Positions 15,083 to 18,358 of a DNA stretch of 18,358 bases are shown here, in pieces. The notes beneath the pieces were generated by a model. That model did not search any database and was not told where the DNA came from. It was given only the letters and a program-made list of their open reading frames with translations. The DNA is taken from the NCBI GenBank assembly GCA_013812515.1, contig JACCTI010000237.1, forward strand, positions 1 through 18,358, given 5' to 3'. How positions within the stretch are numbered: the first letter of the stretch is position 1; every line of letters starts with the position of its first letter. This DNA is from Chthoniobacterales bacterium (GTDB taxonomy: Bacteria; Verrucomicrobiota; Verrucomicrobiia; Chthoniobacterales; UBA10450). A program made the translations under genes and the position numbers.

Positions 15083-15200
15083 GTCATCCTGAACCGCGAG
15101 GACGGTGAAGGATCTCGCTAAGGCCGGCAATGACGCGACTGAAGAGGCGTGAACCATCACCTGTCGTGAGGTCCTCGCCGTCTGCGCGGCTCGGGATGAC
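15083..15200. repeat. Inverted repeat, family D (GTCATCC-bounded)
   Basis: The left arm begins GTCATCCTGAACCGCGAGG (15083-15116). The right arm (15168-15200) read on the minus strand begins GTCATCCCGAGCCGCGCAG and continues ACGGCGAGGACCTC against ACGGTGAAGGATCTC, so roughly four fifths of positions match. About 50 bases separate the arms. It fills most of the 178-base spacer between amaB and the 465-aa gene, so co-transcription across it is plausible but may be attenuated. GTCATCC...GGATCTC repeats are, to my knowledge, common in spacers of soil Acidobacteriota and Verrucomicrobiota. Confidence 0.82.
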
Positions 15201-15232
15201 AGGTTTGGAGAATTGAACAACAGTAAAACGTT

Positions 15233-16630
15233 ATGACGACAGCAACGCTTGATCCTCAAAAAGAGACAGGAGCGGAAACCAAGTTCGAATGGCCGCTTTG
15301 TTACGACGCGGAGAACTTCATTCTCGAGCGCATTGATGCTTTTACGCAGCAGAACAGCTTCGCCCGCACCCTGGCCTCGCGCATGCGTGATGAGACCGGC
15401 ACCCTGATTCTTGACTGGACCGATTACCTGTTGCTTCCGGCGTCGGATGAAGAGGCGCTGCGCGCGACTGGCTACACGGACGATCCTCTGGCTGACGCGC
15501 CGGACGCGCAAAAGCAACTCTGGCATCCGGAGGCAATGCTGCCGCGCGTGTTGGTCGCGCCGACCAATGCCAGGTATCCGCTTGCGCTTGGCATTCGTCC
15601 GGAAAGCCTAGCGGACTTCGCGGGCGTGCACGGAATCACGAACGAGATCGAAGGCGCTCCGCTCTCTCGTTTTCGAAGATTGCTGATCAACGACGAAAAT
15701 GGCGCGCGTCTCGAGACAATCGAACGCCGCGCCTATCGCGGTTACATGCCGGAGGAGCCGGATTTGAAGTCTTATCTCGCCGCCCGCGAGCTGTATCGGA
15801 CGCGGCGCCGCATCTGGGATGACGACGGAAAAGGCATGCAGCACACGCACGAGCGCATCGGGCAAATGATCGAGCTCGTCGGCCCCGACCTTGCGTGTCA
15901 TCTCGTTTTCGAAGAGGAGCGGCGTTATTGGGAGAAGCGCAATCGCGCCGGTACGGACCAGAAGCGTCGTCAGGACACGCTCGGGCTGGGCTGGGCGAAT
16001 CACGATCACCACACCTTTCGCTCGTCGCGGGAATGCTTTGTCGATCTAATCAAGGCTTGGGAGATACTTGGCTTCCATCGGCGCGAGCGATACTACGCCG
16101 GCGCGGAGGCTGGATGGGGGGCGCAGATTGTCGAGCAGCCAGTCGAAGGCATCATCATCTTCAACGATGTCGATCTGAATTCCGACGAGGTGGAGGTCGA
16201 TTTCTCGCGCAATCCGTTGCCCGCGCAGCCGAAGCTCGGCACAATCGGACTTTGGTGCGGGCTCCACGGGGAGAGTCTGCTCGAAGCCGGCATGCACCAT
16301 CTCGAGTGCCGATTCGACCACGCGCTGCTTCGCGAACAACTCGCCAGCGAGGGTATTAACACGATGCGGCCGTTCTCGGATTTTCCTTTCCTGAAGCAAG
16401 CCTTCACTGAAGGTGAACGCTGGAAGGTGCGCCGCGCGCGCGCCGAGCGCCTCCTGCAGAATGGCTCGATAACGCACGAGCAGTTTCAGGAGTTCACGAC
16501 GAAGGGCGCCATTGGAAGTCATCTCGAAAACCTGCAACGCAAGGGCGGTTTCAAAGGGTTCAATCAGCACGCGGTCAGCATCATCATCGCGGAGACGGAC
16601 CCGCGGAAGCAGCAGGGCGCATCGATTTAG
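15233..16630 (+). CDS. Unassigned 465-aa protein with VOC/DUF1338-like His motifs, in the lysine gene cluster
   Basis: Not recognised with certainty. No signal peptide or membrane segment; charged, globular composition. The N-terminal half (1-240) has no motif I can name (DWTDYLLLPASDEEALR; RRAYRGYMPEEPDLKSYLAA). The C-terminal half starts LGLGWANHDHHTFRSSRECF (His257, His259, His260, Arg263), then LIKAWEILGFHRRERYY, like the first strand and helix of a VOC/glyoxalase-fold module. DEVEVDF (318-324), GMHHLECRFD (His355, His356, Glu358) and GFNQHAVSIII (His446) follow. The spacing H-x3-R and 'DHxxFR' recall DUF1338/2-oxoadipate dioxygenase proteins, but overall similarity to the Pseudomonas HglS I remember is not evident. 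Position after lat and amaB suggests a downstream lysine or 2-oxoadipate step; this is inference. Its stop overlaps the next start (TAGTG). Confidence 0.85.
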   Translation: MTTATLDPQKETGAETKFEWPLCYDAENFILERIDAFTQQNSFARTLASRMRDETGTLILDWTDYLLLPASDEEALRATGYTDDPLADAPDAQKQLWHPEAMLPRVLVAPTNARYPLALGIRPESLADFAGVHGITNEIEGAPLSRFRRLLINDENGARLETIERRAYRGYMPEEPDLKSYLAARELYRTRRRIWDDDGKGMQHTHERIGQMIELVGPDLACHLVFEEERRYWEKRNRAGTDQKRRQDTLGLGWANHDHHTFRSSRECFVDLIKAWEILGFHRRERYYAGAEAGWGAQIVEQPVEGIIIFNDVDLNSDEVEVDFSRNPLPAQPKLGTIGLWCGLHGESLLEAGMHHLECRFDHALLREQLASEGINTMRPFSDFPFLKQAFTEGERWKVRRARAERLLQNGSITHEQFQEFTTKGAIGSHLENLQRKGGFKGFNQHAVSIIIAETDPRKQQGASI

Positions 16631-16845
16631 TGACGGTTGACATTCGCGATCGGCTGCACGCGGTGCCTTTCGTGCCCTTTACTATTTTTGTCGCAGACGG
16701 GCGTGAATATCGCGTGCCCACATCTGATCACGCGCAAGTTTCACCGAAAGGCGGTCGTGTCAGCATCTTTACAGATGATGATCGCCATGTCCTACTGCCC
16801 GCGCTTCTGATCAGCGGCATCGACATCGATCGGGTCGAGTTATGA
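16630..16845 (+). CDS. Small protein, tandem paralogue 1 (unknown function)
   Basis: 71-aa soluble protein starting at a GTG that shares its first base with the stop of the preceding gene (TAGTG), so it is translationally coupled. It reads IRDRLHAVPFVPFTIFVADG, then REYRVPTSDHAQVSPKGGRV, then FTDDDRHVLLPALLISGIDI: a compact predicted beta-rich fold with the pattern F-x-PFTI...G-R...H-A...DD...LPA-x-I-x-GI. A second copy of the same pattern follows at 16895. I recall similar short orphan proteins in Verrucomicrobiota and Planctomycetota, with no known function. Confidence 0.8.
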   Translation: MTVDIRDRLHAVPFVPFTIFVADGREYRVPTSDHAQVSPKGGRVSIFTDDDRHVLLPALLISGIDIDRVEL

Positions 16846-16894
16846 TCTGCATCGGGAAAGTGGCAATTTATCCAACCGAGAGTAAGCTGGGCGC

Positions 16895-17125
16895 GTGAAC
16901 GCGATAGGCAATGCTATCCGAGATCGGCTGCTGAGCGAGCGTTTTGCGCCTTTCACGATCCAAGCCATCGGCGGTCGGCAGTTTCCCATCGCGAGCGCTG
17001 CTCATGCGCATGTTTATCCGAGTAGGCGGTACGTCGCGATTTATGAGGACGATGGGCTCAAATGCATCCTGCCGGCACACATAATTACGGGAATCGAGCC
17101 GGACGCGCAACATTCGCAGCAATAA
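16895..17125 (+). CDS. Small protein, tandem paralogue 2 (unknown function)
   Basis: 76-aa protein from a GTG start, beginning about 50 bases after paralogue 1. AIRDRLLSERFAPFTIQAIG, then GRQFPIASAAHAHVYPSRRY, then EDDGLKCILPAHIITGIEPD aligns without gaps over about 62 residues to paralogue 1, with about 26 identities by eye (near 40 percent). The conserved positions are IRDRL, PFTI, GR, HA, V, DD, LPA and GI. No Shine-Dalgarno is obvious. The thiolase start lies four bases after the stop. The pair looks like an old tandem duplication embedded in a metabolic operon. Confidence 0.78.
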   Translation: MNAIGNAIRDRLLSERFAPFTIQAIGGRQFPIASAAHAHVYPSRRYVAIYEDDGLKCILPAHIITGIEPDAQHSQQ

Positions 17126-17129
17126 CCCT

Positions 17130-18358
17130 ATGGAACCTGTATACATTCTTGGCGGCGGGCGAACCGACTTTAAGCGCAACCTGAAAAAAGAAGGCAAAAC
17201 GCTTCGGCATTTAATCGTCGAAGCCGGACAGAAGGCCCTCGCGGACGCGGAGGTTGATCCGGCCGAGATCCAGGCCGCGGCTGTTGGAAACTTCAACGGC
17301 GGACAATTCACGAGACAATTGCATCTCGGTGCATTCGTTCCCGAGATTCACCCTGCGCTGCATGGAATTCCCACGATGCACACAGAAGCCGCCTGCGCTT
17401 CGGGTTCGCTTTCAGTGTTGTTAGGCGCGCAGTGGGTGATGGGTGGATTTCACGATGCTGTCCTCGTGGTCGGCGCGGAACAGCAGAAAACAATGTCATC
17501 GCTCGATGGTTCCGATGTGCTCGGCGCGGCCGCCGATTATCACATCGAGAAGCCGGAGTACGGTGATTTTATGTTCCCGAAGTTGTTCGGCCGCATCGCG
17601 CAGATTTACATCGAGAAATACGGCGCTTCCGAGAAGGAACTGTCTTGGGTCGCTTACAAGAACTATGCACACGCAAGACTGAACCCAATGGCGCAAATGC
17701 GCGACGCAGACCTCACCTACGATTGTGCGTCGCAGGTTTCGGAGAAGAACCCGAGCGTCGCTCCGCCGCTCAAGGTTTCGGATTGCTCGCAGATTACCGA
17801 CGGTGGGGCCGCGCTTGTTCTCGTCTCCGGCAAATACATGGAGCGGATGGGTCTCGAGAAATCGAAGTATCCCCGCATGCTCGGCTTCGGCAGCACAACC
17901 GATTACCTTGCGCTCGACAAGAAGGACGCGCCGACATTCACGACAGCAAGCAAAGCGGCGGAAAAAGCTTTCGGCATGGCGAAGCTCACACCGCGCGACA
18001 TGCAGGGTGTGGAAGTACACGACTGCTTCTCGATCACCGAGATCTGCGCCTACGAAATCCTGGGTCTGGCGGACCGTGGCAAAGGCGCTGAACTGGCGAT
18101 GAGCGGAGCGACCGCCCTCCCACAGGTCCGCAACGAAAAGATGGGCGGCACCATCCCTTGGGAGATCCCGGTGAACACGGGTGGCGGGCTCATCGGCGAC
18201 GGCCATCCCGTGGGCGCGACCGGTGTGCGCCAGGTGTTCGAGGCCTATCAGCAGCTTACGGAGCAGGCGGAGGCGCGCCAGATTGAAGGCTGCACGAAGT
18301 TCCTGACCTTCAACATGGGGGGAAGCCTAACTACTTCAGTTGCCATGATCTGGGGTCG
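17130..18358 (+). CDS. SCP2-type thiolase / acetyl-CoA acyltransferase (3' truncated by window edge)
   Basis: 409 codons are visible from ATG 17130 to the right edge, with no stop reached; by comparison with the family only a few residues are missing. Thiolases cleave 3-ketoacyl-CoA with CoA to acetyl-CoA and a shortened acyl-CoA. The nucleophilic Cys89 is in TEAACASGSLSVLLGAQ, the VHDCFSITEICAYEILGL block (His297, Cys299) is the SCPx/SCP2-thiolase form, and GGGLIGDGHPVGATGVRQV (His359) is the second active-site loop. The terminal FLTFNMGGSLTTSVAMI matches the family's closing strand. The gene starts four bases after the second small protein. With the hydratase/dehydrogenase and acyl-CoA dehydrogenase genes it would complete a beta-oxidation cycle. 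No Shine-Dalgarno is seen. Confidence 0.94.
   Translation, partial: MEPVYILGGGRTDFKRNLKKEGKTLRHLIVEAGQKALADAEVDPAEIQAAAVGNFNGGQFTRQLHLGAFVPEIHPALHGIPTMHTEAACASGSLSVLLGAQWVMGGFHDAVLVVGAEQQKTMSSLDGSDVLGAAADYHIEKPEYGDFMFPKLFGRIAQIYIEKYGASEKELSWVAYKNYAHARLNPMAQMRDADLTYDCASQVSEKNPSVAPPLKVSDCSQITDGGAALVLVSGKYMERMGLEKSKYPRMLGFGSTTDYLALDKKDAPTFTTASKAAEKAFGMAKLTPRDMQGVEVHDCFSITEICAYEILGLADRGKGAELAMSGATALPQVRNEKMGGTIPWEIPVNTGGGLIGDGHPVGATGVRQVFEAYQQLTEQAEARQIEGCTKFLTFNMGGSLTTSVAMIWG

Noticed and set aside
15233..16630. Direct call as HglS (2-oxoadipate dioxygenase/decarboxylase)
   Set aside because: Length and context agree and a DHxxFR-like motif is present, but the overall sequence does not follow the HglS pattern I recall, so only a candidate link is made.
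17496..18206. 236-codon open frame on the minus strand
   Set aside because: It is antisense to the thiolase, whose plus-strand frame carries all catalytic motifs; the minus translation is Arg/His/Cys-rich with no recognisable fold.
1..18358. CRISPR arrays, tRNA/rRNA genes, prophage or defence islands
   Set aside because: No regularly spaced direct repeats, cloverleaf sequences, integrases, transposases or recognisable defence proteins were seen on either strand.

Overview
The window looks like chromosome from a high-GC soil bacterium, most likely a Verrucomicrobiota of the Chthoniobacterales / 'Udaeobacter' type. This is an inference from protein style (extended bL28, antiquitin-type ALDH, conserved orphan proteins) and from several palindromic REP-like repeat families in the spacers; no rRNA marker is present. 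No tRNA, rRNA, CRISPR array or transposase was recognised. Genes are dense and no gene-free stretch exceeds 300 bases. The longest spacers (4493-4728, 7601-7839, 15055-15232, 11969-12103) are largely occupied by palindromic repeats.

Layout. (1) 2-289 (+): C-terminal end of an unrecognised gene, read in a frame that runs off the left edge. (2) 245-2344 (-): a compact set with a possible 62-aa ORF, an Acetyltransf_6/FemAB-like N-acyltransferase, and two half-size EamA/SMR-like membrane proteins with overlapping ends. (3) acpP (-) at 2451-2699, followed by a clear intrinsic terminator. (4) 2867-4492 (+): a 541-aa conserved-looking protein of unknown function with an Arg-rich N-terminus. (5) rpmB (-), then divergently a Gfo/Idh/MocA-like protein (+) that lacks the usual Glu-Lys-Pro motif, then mgtE (-). 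(6) 7840-18358 (+): eight consecutive co-directional genes, forming a degradative block.

The degradative block combines fatty-acid beta-oxidation (enoyl-CoA hydratase/3-hydroxyacyl-CoA dehydrogenase fusion, VLCAD-like acyl-CoA dehydrogenase, SCP2-type thiolase cut by the right edge) with the entry steps of lysine degradation (L-lysine 6-transaminase lat, then an antiquitin-type alpha-aminoadipate semialdehyde dehydrogenase). Directly after these comes a 465-aa protein I cannot assign. It carries an HDHHTFR motif and later HHLE and NQH motifs, reminiscent of VOC/DUF1338 metal enzymes. Its position and size make it a candidate for an unassigned downstream lysine/2-oxoadipate step; this is the most interesting item here. 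Two tandem paralogous small proteins follow before the thiolase.

Other structure: three or four families of inverted repeats, one of which lies inside the beta-oxidation fusion gene and is translated in frame; and a strikingly frequent 7-mer, GTTAGGC, found nine times on either strand in coding and non-coding DNA.
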